A DNA stretch of 56,871 nucleotides. Source: UBA6016 sp964568395 (GTDB lineage Bacteria; Campylobacterota; Campylobacteria; Campylobacterales; UBA6016). The stretch's first letter is position 1. Each line of letters opens with the position of its first letter. Under the pieces are notes generated by a model. That model worked only from the letters and a program-made list of their open reading frames with translations. It searched no databases and was not told the DNA's origin. This document shows, in pieces, positions 1 to 7,304 of this stretch. Position numbers and translations under genes: made by a program. The stretch spans positions 1 to 56,871 of the forward strand of contig CAZMPN010000012.1 in the NCBI GenBank assembly GCA_964568395.1, written 5' to 3'.

Positions 1-227
1 AGACCGGTCTAAGAAAAGACAAAGACGGCAAGGTGGTGCCTGCGCACCATATCACTACCGTAAAGGTAGAGTTTGACGGTAAGACGGTTACGACTATGGA
101 TATGACGGCTAGCGTTAGCGTAAACCCGTTCGTTAGCTTTAATCTAAAAGTGACAAAAAACGGGCCGCTAAAAATCACGGCCGTAGACAACAAAGGCGAA
201 GTGCAAGAAGGCACGAAAGATATTTAA
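1..227 (+). CDS. soxZ: Sulfur carrier complex subunit SoxZ (5' end outside window)
   Basis: The C-terminal part of SoxZ, which pairs with SoxY to carry sulfur intermediates during periplasmic thiosulfate oxidation. The reading frame is open from base 3 and begins TGLRKDKDGK, a stretch typical of the SoxZ middle region. It continues through VKVEFDGKTV and SVNPFVSFNLK to VDNKGE near the end, so about 74 residues of an approximately 100-residue protein are present. No start codon is claimed because the gene runs off the left edge; the first Met codon is missing and GTG at 33 is internal. soxA follows after 9 bases that contain an AGGA ribosome site, so the two are in one operon. SoxY would be expected just upstream, outside the window. 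Confidence 0.9.
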   Translation, partial: TGLRKDKDGKVVPAHHITTVKVEFDGKTVTTMDMTASVSVNPFVSFNLKVTKNGPLKITAVDNKGEVQEGTKDI

Positions 228-236
228 GGACGAAAA

Positions 237-998
237 ATGAAAAAAGCACTGTTTGCGGCCGTGGCCGCCGCTCTTCTCGTTTGCCCTCTCTTTGCCGAGA
301 ACCTCTCTATGTCCGACAAGGACAAGGAGCTCTACTCGTCCGACGAAAACCCGGGCGAGCTTTATGTGTCAAAAGGGGAAGCGATATTCAAAAAGACTCT
401 TGGAGGTATGGACGAGTTGGCCAAGTTTCTAGGCGTGGAGAAGTCAAAGCTTCCGTCTGAGCTTGCGACGTATCCGAAATATCTGGCAAAAGCAGGCAAG
501 GTTGTGGCGCTTGACCAGATGCTCCAGCTTGCCATGTCAGAGAAAGGCGTAAAACCTTTTAAGCTGACAAGCGACGATATGGTGTTTATGTCGGCTTACG
601 TATTTAGCCTTGCGAACGACCAAAAACTAAACGTGGACACGACGGGCGAGCATGCGAAAGAGGCTTACGAGTACGGTAAAAAAATATATTACACCCAGAG
701 AGGCCTTAGAGGGTTATCTTGCTATTCGTGCCACTCGCAAGGCGTGCTCGGTATGAGGCTAAGAATGCAGATATTGCCAAACCTCGGAAGCCCTGAATTT
801 AAAAGCGGCGCTACGTGGCCTGCGTATAGGATGACAAAATCAGAGCTGACGACTCTTCAAAAGAGATTTCAAGGGTGCATGCAAAACTCCTCCCAAAAAC
901 CGCTTCCTATAGGTTCGAAAGAGATGGTCTCTCTTGAGTTGTATGTAAGATCCATGGCTAACGGGCAGGCTGTGGCCATCCCGGGTCTAAAAAGGTAG
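237..998 (+). CDS. soxA: SoxA, c-type cytochrome subunit of the SoxAX thiosulfate-oxidising complex
   Basis: Periplasmic cytochrome that with SoxX joins thiosulfate oxidatively to the SoxY cysteine. Residues 1-20 form a Sec signal peptide ending LFA. There is one heme-binding CYSCH motif (C162, C165, H166). The later C214, in QGCMQNS, sits where the family has the heme-ligating cysteine that is modified to a persulfide. The TWPAYR motif before it is also typical. Only a single CxxCH is present in 253 residues, so this is a mono-heme SoxA; the diheme type has a second CxxCH in the N-terminal half. The gene lies between soxZ and soxB with gaps of 9 bases on each side, as in the soxXYZAB order. 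Identification is firm; the heme count is read directly. Confidence 0.94.
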   Translation: MKKALFAAVAAALLVCPLFAENLSMSDKDKELYSSDENPGELYVSKGEAIFKKTLGGMDELAKFLGVEKSKLPSELATYPKYLAKAGKVVALDQMLQLAMSEKGVKPFKLTSDDMVFMSAYVFSLANDQKLNVDTTGEHAKEAYEYGKKIYYTQRGLRGLSCYSCHSQGVLGMRLRMQILPNLGSPEFKSGATWPAYRMTKSELTTLQKRFQGCMQNSSQKPLPIGSKEMVSLELYVRSMANGQAVAIPGLKR

Positions 999-1007
999 GG
1001 CGCGAAG

Positions 1008-2735
1008 ATGGATATTTCAAGAAGAGACTTTTTGTATCTTGCGGCTGCGCTTGGCGTATCCGCCGCGACTCCTGGCTTTTTGGAGGCCTCCAGCATAGAG
1101 AGGCTTTCTATGCAAAACCTTATGTATGACGGGTTTACCCCAAAAGGCAACGTAACTCTTTTGCATATGTGCGACTGGCATGCGCACCTAAAGCCGCTGT
1201 ACTGGAGGGAGCCTTCTACGCTAGTATCGGCAAAGGCGCTTATAGGTTTGCCCGGCTTTTTGTCTGGGGACGCTTTTGCGAAATATTACGGGCTAAAAAG
1301 AGGTTCCGTCGACAGCTACTTCGATACGTACATCGACTTCTCCGCCCTGGCCAAGAGATTTGGCAAGATGGGTGGAGCCGCCCATATCAAAACCGTAGTG
1401 GACGCCGTCAGAAAAGAGAGAGGCGCCGATAAGGTGTTGCTTCTGGATTCCGGCGATACCTGGCAAGGTACTGCGATAGGGCTAAAAACAAAAGGCGAAG
1501 CGATAGTAAGAGCCCAAAATTTACTGGGTGTAGACGTGATGGTCGGGCACTGGGAGTTTACGTACGGTAAGGAGCAGGTGCTAAAGCTAACGGGAGACAA
1601 AGAGAATAAAGGGATGCTAAACGCCGAGTTTATCAGCCAAAACATCTCCGATGAGGAGTGGAACGAGCTTATCTATAAGCCTTACACCATCAAAAACCAA
1701 AACGGCGTAAAGATAGGCTTTTTGGGGCAGTCGTTTCCTTATACGAAAACGGCGAATCCGGTAAACGTGGAGGGGTGGAGCTTCGGCCTGCGCCTGGAGG
1801 ATATGCAAAAATACGTTAACGAGCTTAGAAGCAAATGCGACGTAGTCGTACTGCTCTCGCATGACGGATTTAGCGTAGACCAAGAGGTCGCAAAAAGGGT
1901 GAGGGGCATCGACATAATCCTTTCCGGACATACGCATGACCCGGCTCCTAGACCTATGAAGGTGGGCAATACGCTGATTATAATATCCGGAAGCCACGGC
2001 AAATATATCAGCAGGCTTGACCTTGACGTCAAGGGCGGCAAAATCGTGGACTACTCTTATAAGCTGATACCGATCGCATCCGACATGATACCTGCCGATA
2101 AAGAGATGGAGGCGCTAGTTAAAAAAGAGTATGCGCCGTATGAGAGCGAGCTTTTGACGCCTATCGGCAAGACGAAAACGCTTCTTTATAAGCGAGATAC
2201 ATTCTACTCTACGTTTGATAGGGTAATAGGCGACGCATGCATGAACAAATTCGGCAGCGATATAGTGTTTACGCCTGGATTTAGATGGGGTACTACGGTT
2301 CTGCCGGGTTCTAATATCACGGCCGACGACGTTTACGATATGACAGCTATTACATATCCGAACGTCTATACATTCGAGATGGGCGGCGAGCAGTTCCATA
2401 AGCTACTCGAGGATATAGCCGATAACGTGTTCAATCCGGACCCTATCTATCAGCAAGGCGGCGATATGAGCAGGCTTACCGGCGTGACGTATGATATACG
2501 TATAGGCGCAAAAAGCGGCGAGCGTATAACGAATCTAAAAGTTGGCGGCAAGCCGATAGATATGAAAAAAACGTATCTGATGAGCGCATGGGGCGGAAAC
2601 GTCCAAAAAGCTGGCAAAAACCTGAGAGAGGCGCAAATCACGCCTGTTTACGACGTGACGATAGACTACATCAAAAAGCAAAAAGTAGTATCGGCTCCCG
2701 AGCAATCTAACGTCAGAGTATTGGACGTAAAATGA
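1008..2735 (+). CDS. soxB: SoxB, thiosulfohydrolase
   Basis: Dimanganese enzyme that hydrolyses the sulfone group from SoxY-bound S-thiosulfonate, releasing sulfate in the periplasm. The 575-residue length is normal. The N-terminus MDISRRDFLYLAAALGV has the twin-arginine export pattern (SRRDFL). Metallophosphoesterase ligands follow in order: CDWHAH (D56, H58), LLDSGDTWQGT (D147), GHWEFTYG (180-187), LSHDG (H285) and SGHTHD (307-310). The C-terminal half (about 370-575) is the 5'-nucleotidase-type domain. It follows soxA by 9 bases and its TGA overlaps the ATG of the next gene by 4 bases. That coupling ties the DUF302 protein to thiosulfate oxidation. Confidence 0.96.
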   Translation: MDISRRDFLYLAAALGVSAATPGFLEASSIERLSMQNLMYDGFTPKGNVTLLHMCDWHAHLKPLYWREPSTLVSAKALIGLPGFLSGDAFAKYYGLKRGSVDSYFDTYIDFSALAKRFGKMGGAAHIKTVVDAVRKERGADKVLLLDSGDTWQGTAIGLKTKGEAIVRAQNLLGVDVMVGHWEFTYGKEQVLKLTGDKENKGMLNAEFISQNISDEEWNELIYKPYTIKNQNGVKIGFLGQSFPYTKTANPVNVEGWSFGLRLEDMQKYVNELRSKCDVVVLLSHDGFSVDQEVAKRVRGIDIILSGHTHDPAPRPMKVGNTLIIISGSHGKYISRLDLDVKGGKIVDYSYKLIPIASDMIPADKEMEALVKKEYAPYESELLTPIGKTKTLLYKRDTFYSTFDRVIGDACMNKFGSDIVFTPGFRWGTTVLPGSNITADDVYDMTAITYPNVYTFEMGGEQFHKLLEDIADNVFNPDPIYQQGGDMSRLTGVTYDIRIGAKSGERITNLKVGGKPIDMKKTYLMSAWGGNVQKAGKNLREAQITPVYDVTIDYIKKQKVVSAPEQSNVRVLDVK

Positions 2736-3664
2736 AAAAAATAGTTCTAACCATATTCGCGCTTGCCTCATTTGCGTTTGCCGGACAGGGCTTTGTTCTG
2801 CTGGAGACGTCAAAGGGCGGCAAGGAGCTTGTAAAAGCGGTGTCCGATGCGGTCTCAAAAGCGGGGTTTGTCCCTGCGGACGAGAGGGATCTTAACGTGG
2901 CGTATCAAAAACAGTTCGAACAGTCCGATTTCGAACTCTATTACAATCTTACGGTCTTTGATTCTAGGACGCTTGGCGAAGTATTGCCAAACGCTCCAAA
3001 ACTGGCCGGATTTGTGCCGTATACGGTGCTTATCTACCAGAAAAAAAACGACAAAAAAAGCTATGTAGGTTTTGTCAGAGCCGAGGCAATATCTCTTTCT
3101 ACCGGGATAAAAGATAAGAAAGTCTTGGGCGCGCTTAAAAAGAGCGAATCTCTCCTCGAAAAAGAGCTAAAGGCGTCATTGAAAGACGCAAAAGAGGCAA
3201 AGCTCTCCTATAAAGTTTCCCCGAAAGAGGATAAAGAGCTGTTTTTCGAGACCGCCATCAAGCTAAAACCAAACGATAACGCAATCGCCAAAAAAGAGGC
3301 TTTGCAAAAAGAGTTCGAGAGCACGCTTGAGGTCGAAGGCTTTAAGATATCGAATATCACGGACGTAAAAACCGAACTTGAAAAAGTAAAAGCCGATATG
3401 TCCAAATACGAGTTTTTCGAGACCTATTCGATTTGTAAACTAAAAGTAATATACAATACTTCCAAAGAAAGGCCTGAGGCTGGCGTATTCGCGCCTTGCT
3501 CAGTGTTTTTTTACAAACTGAAAAACGAGCCGGTTATACATGTAGGTTTCCCGCCTACCAAAAACTGGGTCGTTCATACGAATGTGGCAAACGCCGAGCA
3601 TATCAAGATTATGCAAGAGGCCGAGAATGTCGCCAAAAATATGCTAAAGGAAGCCGCTGAGTGA
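2732..3664 (+). CDS. Exported protein with two DUF302-like domains, coupled to soxB
   Basis: A 310-residue exported protein with a signal peptide at 1-17 (ending AFA). Two copies of a DUF302-like pattern can be seen. The first lies at about 25-130, with the run ELYYNLTVFDSRTLGEVLP and then VPYTVLIYQK. The second lies at about 190-300, with TYSICKLKVIYNTSK, APCSVFFYKLK and VHVGFPPTKNW-like strands. The charged linker between them (about 120-185) is Lys/Glu-rich and helical. DUF302 proteins have no settled biochemical role, though they recur near sulfur-oxidation genes. ATGA overlap with soxB upstream and a 4-base overlap with the DsrE-like gene downstream place it firmly in the sox operon. Function is unknown; a role in handling sulfur intermediates is inferred from position only. 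Confidence 0.7.
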   Translation: MKKIVLTIFALASFAFAGQGFVLLETSKGGKELVKAVSDAVSKAGFVPADERDLNVAYQKQFEQSDFELYYNLTVFDSRTLGEVLPNAPKLAGFVPYTVLIYQKKNDKKSYVGFVRAEAISLSTGIKDKKVLGALKKSESLLEKELKASLKDAKEAKLSYKVSPKEDKELFFETAIKLKPNDNAIAKKEALQKEFESTLEVEGFKISNITDVKTELEKVKADMSKYEFFETYSICKLKVIYNTSKERPEAGVFAPCSVFFYKLKNEPVIHVGFPPTKNWVVHTNVANAEHIKIMQEAENVAKNMLKEAAE

Positions 3665-4095
3665 AAAAGTTTTGGATGCTTATCTTGGTCTTTTGCGCAA
3701 TGCTAAACGCCGATACGCTAAAGTTGGCCGACCCGAAGCCAAGCATCCAAAATCCTAGAAAGATCGTCTTTCAACTCTCCACTTCCGACGAAAGAGTGGC
3801 CGCCAGCGTTGTCAACTACATATACAATCTGCAAAAGGCGTACGGCGCTTCGTACGTGACTTTTGCCGTAGTTGCGCAGGCTGACGGCATAGTGTTTCTA
3901 ACCAAAAAAAGCCCCCTGAAAGACCGTATCGAAGCATTGATACAGTCCGACGTGGATTTTTTGGCGTGCGAAAATACGATGGAGACAAAAAAGCTAGCGA
4001 AGACGGATATGCTTGACGGCATATCGTATGCCAAAGCCGGGATGCAGGAGATTGTCGAGAGGAAACTCTCCGGATGGATATATCTTACGCCGTGA
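3661..4095 (+). CDS. Exported DsrE-like protein, sox operon
   Basis: A 144-residue protein starting at GTG, which overlaps the previous stop by 4 bases; this decides the start. Residues 1-17 form a signal peptide ending LNA. The rest fits the DsrE/F fold: RKIVFQLSTSDE starts the first strand, FAVVAQADGIVFL is the central strand and loop, and VDFLACENTM carries the conserved cysteine (C103), as in the DsrE family. DsrE-type proteins bind sulfane sulfur on such cysteines, mostly in the cytoplasm; an exported copy beside soxB would act in the periplasm. It is the last gene of the coupled run soxZ-soxA-soxB-DUF302-DsrE. The fold is moderately sure; the sulfur-carrier role is inference. Confidence 0.68.
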   Translation: MKKFWMLILVFCAMLNADTLKLADPKPSIQNPRKIVFQLSTSDERVAASVVNYIYNLQKAYGASYVTFAVVAQADGIVFLTKKSPLKDRIEALIQSDVDFLACENTMETKKLAKTDMLDGISYAKAGMQEIVERKLSGWIYLTP

Positions 4096-4132
4096 GTAAA
4101 AAAGAGGCACGGTTTCGTAATATATATGATAA

Positions 4133-4160
4133 TATAACGCTTTAATTTCAAAAAGGAGAA
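4133..4160 (+). promoter_or_regulatory. Possible promoter and ribosome site of the porin gene
   Basis: The 68-base gap before the porin is AT-rich and contains TATAAC at 4133-4138 as a candidate -10 element within TGATAATATAACGC. A strong AAGGAGAA ribosome site follows at 4153-4160, just before ATG 4164. No convincing -35 is visible, which is common in this phylum. A separate promoter would let the porin be expressed above the sox genes. Confidence 0.35.
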
Positions 4161-4163
4161 ATT

Positions 4164-5591
4164 ATGAAGATTACAAAACTTAGTTTCGCCGCGCTAATGG
4201 CGTGTGCTGCTACCGCTTCGTTCGCCGCCAGCGACGTCGCAAGCGCTTTTAAAGAAGGCAAGCTTGACGGAAGGCTTAGAGCTCACTATATGGGCGCGGA
4301 CTATGAGGATAACAATCCTACGAGCAAAGGCGGGGTCGGCAAGATAGATTCAAAAGGCCTTGCCGTAGGCGGCAGCCTTATCTACAAAACAGCTCCTCTT
4401 TACGGCGTTAGCGCGGGGGTCGGCGTATATACGACGCAAAATCCTCTTGGTATTACCGAAAACAATACGAACGCAAACTATGTTTCAAACAAAGACCTTT
4501 TCTGGGATTCGCCTTCAAACAACCCGTATAACTACGGCAAAAGCCTTACCGTTTTGGCACAGGCTTATCTGCAGTACGATATAGCCAAGACTCAGGCAAA
4601 AGCCGGTCGTATGCTTCTATCAAATCCGTTTATGAGCCCGAACGACACAAAGATGATTCCTACCGCGTTCCAGGCGGTTACCGTTGAAAGCAAAGACGTA
4701 TCCAATACGGTGCTTACGGCCGCATACGTAAACGGGTACAAAGAGAGAAGAAGGGAAAACTTCAATCCTATGTCGGACTCGGCAGATGCGCCTGATGCGA
4801 TAAAAGCGTATTATCATGCAGAGGGAAATAACGGTACTCACGATGCTGCCGCGGTAACCGTTCTAGGCGTAAAAAATAGCTCCATTAAAGGTCTCGAGCT
4901 TCAAGGCTGGTATATGCAGTGGCCGAGCATCGTAACCCAAGCAGTTTTGGAAGCTAACTACGGCATGAAGTTTGGCGATTTCGGTCTTGCTTTTGGCGGT
5001 AGATACTTTAAGCAATACGACAAAGGAGCCGGCGATATCATTAGACCTAAAGACGGAGCAAACGGGTATAACGGGCTTTCCGGTTTAAGCTATCAAACAA
5101 AAGGCGACAGCGACAATAAGATAGATACGCATATGTATGCCGTTAGAGCTATAGCGTCGTACGGCGCCGCAAAGCTTCTTCTTGCGTATTCCCATACGGA
5201 TAAAGGCGGCGACCTCTTGGCTCCATGGAGGGCTTTCCCAACGGAAGGGTATACCAGAAGTATGACGCAGACAGATTGGAACGCGAATACAAAAGCGTAC
5301 AAAGCCCAAGTTGATTATGACTTCTCCGCGTATATAAAAGGCTTTAGCGCGCTTCTTGGTTACTCTTTCTATGACAGAGACCCTGGCAAAACTCCATATC
5401 AATCAATGACGCATAGGGGTTATAATAACGACGACACAAGACAATGGAACTTCGATATGATGTATAAGCCTGCGTTTGCGAAAAATACGGAGTTTAAAAT
5501 CAGAACGATGGATCAGCATAACGATGCGGGAGTTATGGGTACAAACACGTCAAACAAAGAGCTAAGGGTAGAGGCAAACTACTTCTTTTAA
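4164..5591 (+). CDS. OprD-type outer membrane porin
   Basis: A 475-residue outer membrane beta-barrel protein with a signal peptide at 1-22 (ending SFAA). The mature N-terminus contains GKLDGRLRAHYMG, followed by many alternating-hydrophobic strands such as SLIYKTAPLYGVSAGVGVY and TVLAQAYLQYDIA. It ends in aromatic Phe (LRVEANYFF), the usual signal for barrel assembly. The same TAPLY strand occurs in the second porin at 22030-23319, so the two are homologous. This is the major outer membrane protein/OprD family of Campylobacterota. Substrate is not readable from sequence; its place after the sox genes suggests a path for sulfur compounds or organic acids. A strong terminator follows. Confidence 0.82.
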   Translation: MKITKLSFAALMACAATASFAASDVASAFKEGKLDGRLRAHYMGADYEDNNPTSKGGVGKIDSKGLAVGGSLIYKTAPLYGVSAGVGVYTTQNPLGITENNTNANYVSNKDLFWDSPSNNPYNYGKSLTVLAQAYLQYDIAKTQAKAGRMLLSNPFMSPNDTKMIPTAFQAVTVESKDVSNTVLTAAYVNGYKERRRENFNPMSDSADAPDAIKAYYHAEGNNGTHDAAAVTVLGVKNSSIKGLELQGWYMQWPSIVTQAVLEANYGMKFGDFGLAFGGRYFKQYDKGAGDIIRPKDGANGYNGLSGLSYQTKGDSDNKIDTHMYAVRAIASYGAAKLLLAYSHTDKGGDLLAPWRAFPTEGYTRSMTQTDWNANTKAYKAQVDYDFSAYIKGFSALLGYSFYDRDPGKTPYQSMTHRGYNNDDTRQWNFDMMYKPAFAKNTEFKIRTMDQHNDAGVMGTNTSNKELRVEANYFF

Positions 5592-5597
5592 CAGCTA

Positions 5598-5631
5598 GCG
5601 AAGCGGTTTTTCCGCTTTGCGTTTTATTTTT
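5598..5631 (+). terminator. Rho-independent terminator after the porin
   Basis: Stem GCGAAGCGG (5598-5606) pairs with CCGCTTTGC (5612-5620) through one G-T pair, with a TTTTT loop, followed by GTTTTATTTTT. It lies 7 bases after the porin stop codon and closes the sox-porin transcript. Confidence 0.85.
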
Positions 5632-5675
5632 ACGCATACTTTACGCAGGTGCGTTAAAATAAGGCGCAAAAGCGC
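5631..5675 (+). promoter_or_regulatory. Promoter region with repeats upstream of the hydrolase operon
   Basis: A TACGCA element occurs twice (5631-5636, 5642-5647); the second copy forms the palindrome ACGCA-GG-TGCGT (5643-5654). TAAAAT at 5655-5660 is a candidate -10, so the palindrome would sit between -35 and -10, where a repressor or activator could bind. A small GCGC-AAAA-GCGC hairpin (5664-5675) follows in the expected 5' leader. The elements are directly visible; their use as an operator is inferred. Confidence 0.35.
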
Positions 5676-5686
5676 AGGGGTTTTGT

Positions 5687-6472
5687 ATGAAAACATTAAT
5701 ATCTATATTGTGTGCGGCGGCTTTTTGTCTTGCTGCTATGCCTGAGTATTATGAAGGCAAAAAAGTTGACGGCGTAGAGGTCTTCCAGACTAGGGTTGAC
5801 AAAAAAATAGCCGTAAGATGGATAGAGGGCTCAAAAGACGAGAGCGGTTCGCTGATAGTCGCCATAAACGGCGGGCACGGCAGATGGAGCCTTAAAGACT
5901 CACACATAACTCCTTCGCGCATAGGCGCACTGCTTGCTGGAATGAAGAACTACTGCGTCCTTAGCCTCGATATGCCAGACGAACAGTATAAGAAAGAGGG
6001 CGTAGGCGGTTACGGCAACGAAGTATATAGGCTCTCAAAGTATCAGATAGACGACATAAAGTCGGTATTATCGGAGATAAATAAACAAAACTCTCCGGTC
6101 TACATCTTTACGACGTCCAAAAGCACGATTACGGGCATCAACGCCGCCTCCAGCGATATACCGAACCTAAAAGGCGTGATCATAACAGCCGTAAGCGCCG
6201 ACCTGTCGACATTGGCCCCTTTTGCCAAAGTAAAGACGCTTTGGATACACCACAGACGCGACAACTGTTTTAACGTAGGGATCGAATCTGTCAAAAAGAT
6301 GGCCGCGCTATCCAGGAATTCTACGTTTGTGGAGGTTGCAAACGAAGCCAATGTCAGCGGACAAGAGTGTTCGATGACGAACTATCACGGTTTCGTGGAG
6401 CGCGATATGGAGCTGGCAAAGACGATAGACGGCTGGATTGAAAACAGAGAGATTGGCGCGTTGATAAAATGA
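5687..6472 (+). CDS. Secreted alpha/beta-hydrolase-like protein
   Basis: A 261-residue protein with a signal peptide at 1-17 (ending CLA). It resembles exported alpha/beta hydrolases: NGGHGRW at 61-67, a strand-turn-helix FTTSKSTITG at 141-150 where the nucleophile is expected (S144 or S146), LWIHHRRDNC at 185-194 with the acidic residue D192, and YHGF at 233-236 with the likely catalytic H234. C194 and C228 flank the active-site region and could form a disulfide. The usual GxSxG is not exact, so catalysis is uncertain. The next gene, a thioredoxin-fold protein, overlaps by 4 bases, suggesting that its cysteines are kept in the right state by that partner. Substrate unknown. Confidence 0.68.
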   Translation: MKTLISILCAAAFCLAAMPEYYEGKKVDGVEVFQTRVDKKIAVRWIEGSKDESGSLIVAINGGHGRWSLKDSHITPSRIGALLAGMKNYCVLSLDMPDEQYKKEGVGGYGNEVYRLSKYQIDDIKSVLSEINKQNSPVYIFTTSKSTITGINAASSDIPNLKGVIITAVSADLSTLAPFAKVKTLWIHHRRDNCFNVGIESVKKMAALSRNSTFVEVANEANVSGQECSMTNYHGFVERDMELAKTIDGWIENREIGALIK

Positions 6473-6870
6473 GAAAAATATTGTTTGTCGGCATATTGTC
6501 CGCTTACTCTTTTTGCGCTGATATAGCATGGATGAGCCTTGACGCCGCAAAGATAGCGGCGAAAAAAGAGAACAAGATAGTTATGGTGGAGGTTTCGTCT
6601 CACTCTTGCAGATACTGCGTAGATATGGCCAATACGACGTTTAAAAACGATGCGATAGTTGAAAAAATAAACAAAAACTTTGCTTCCGTGCTTTTTTATC
6701 AAGATAGTGACGTTGTTCCGGCTGAGTTTGCTTCCAGAGGCACCCCGACGTTTTTCTTTGTCGACAAAAACGGCAAGAGGCTCTCTCCGCCTATATTCGG
6801 CGCTTGGAACGCCGGCGATTTCAACTTCTTTTTGGATAAAGCCATACAAAAGGCTAAGGAGCAAAAATGA
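6469..6870 (+). CDS. Exported thioredoxin-fold protein (SoxW-like)
   Basis: A 133-residue periplasmic thioredoxin-like protein. Residues 1-17 are a signal peptide; the active site is CRYC (C47, C50) after VEVSSHS, and the cis-proline loop is RGTPTFFFVD (P93). Length fits a single thioredoxin domain of the thioredoxin_7/SoxW-like group, which reduces or recharges periplasmic cysteine proteins. It overlaps the hydrolase upstream by 4 bases and the DsrE-like gene downstream by 4 bases, so the three are one translation unit. It shares the layout of the second thioredoxin at 16441-16830 (DI-W start, two-Cys site, cis-Pro at nearly the same place), indicating paralogy. A link to Sox is inferred from position. 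Confidence 0.8.
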   Translation: MRKILFVGILSAYSFCADIAWMSLDAAKIAAKKENKIVMVEVSSHSCRYCVDMANTTFKNDAIVEKINKNFASVLFYQDSDVVPAEFASRGTPTFFFVDKNGKRLSPPIFGAWNAGDFNFFLDKAIQKAKEQK

Positions 6871-7304
6871 AAAGGATGGTTTCTCTGTTTTTTGCCGTTA
6901 CGCTTTCGATGTTCGCGTCCGAGGCGACAAAAAAGATGCTATATAGCTGCAAAAGCGGGGATGCAAAAGCCATGGAGCGTACGCTAGACTCGATGCTGCA
7001 CGTGTCAAACTACTACTCCAAAAACGGCGCCTCAAGCGATATAGTGATGGTGGCCCAAGGCGAATGCGTGAAGTTCATGCTGGAAAACTCGGATGGTACC
7101 GAGTACCAAAAAGAGGATATACCTCTCGATATTGAGCTGAAGATGGAAAAGCTAAAAGGAAAGGCTAGATTTGAGCAGTGCGCCGTTACGCTTGAAAGAA
7201 AACATATAGAGCGCTCCAAGGTAAAAAAGAGCGTAAAGGTGGTGCCGTCGGCAACCGTTTCTATAGTGGATTATCAACTAGCCGGGTATGCCCTGGTTCC
7301 ATAA
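6867..7304 (+). CDS. Exported DsrE-like protein
   Basis: A 145-residue protein with a signal peptide at 1-17 (ending MFA). The remaining sequence follows the DsrE/F domain order: helix LDSMLHVSNYYSK, strand DIVMVAQGECVKFML, an Arg-rich central part with RFEQCAVTLE (C105) and a C-terminal strand and tail KVVPSATVSIVDYQ then GYALV. The VAQGE segment corresponds to the VAHG segment of many members. It carries C28, C67 and C105. As in the sox operon, an exported DsrE-like protein here may bind sulfane sulfur in the periplasm, with the upstream thioredoxin as a reductant; this is inference. The 3' end overlaps the convergent comEC gene by 27 bases. Confidence 0.62.
   Translation: MKRMVSLFFAVTLSMFASEATKKMLYSCKSGDAKAMERTLDSMLHVSNYYSKNGASSDIVMVAQGECVKFMLENSDGTEYQKEDIPLDIELKMEKLKGKARFEQCAVTLERKHIERSKVKKSVKVVPSATVSIVDYQLAGYALVP

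Noticed and set aside
869..1150. 93-residue reverse open frame over the soxA-soxB junction
   Set aside because: It lies wholly antisense to two clear genes, has no ribosome site and no family features.
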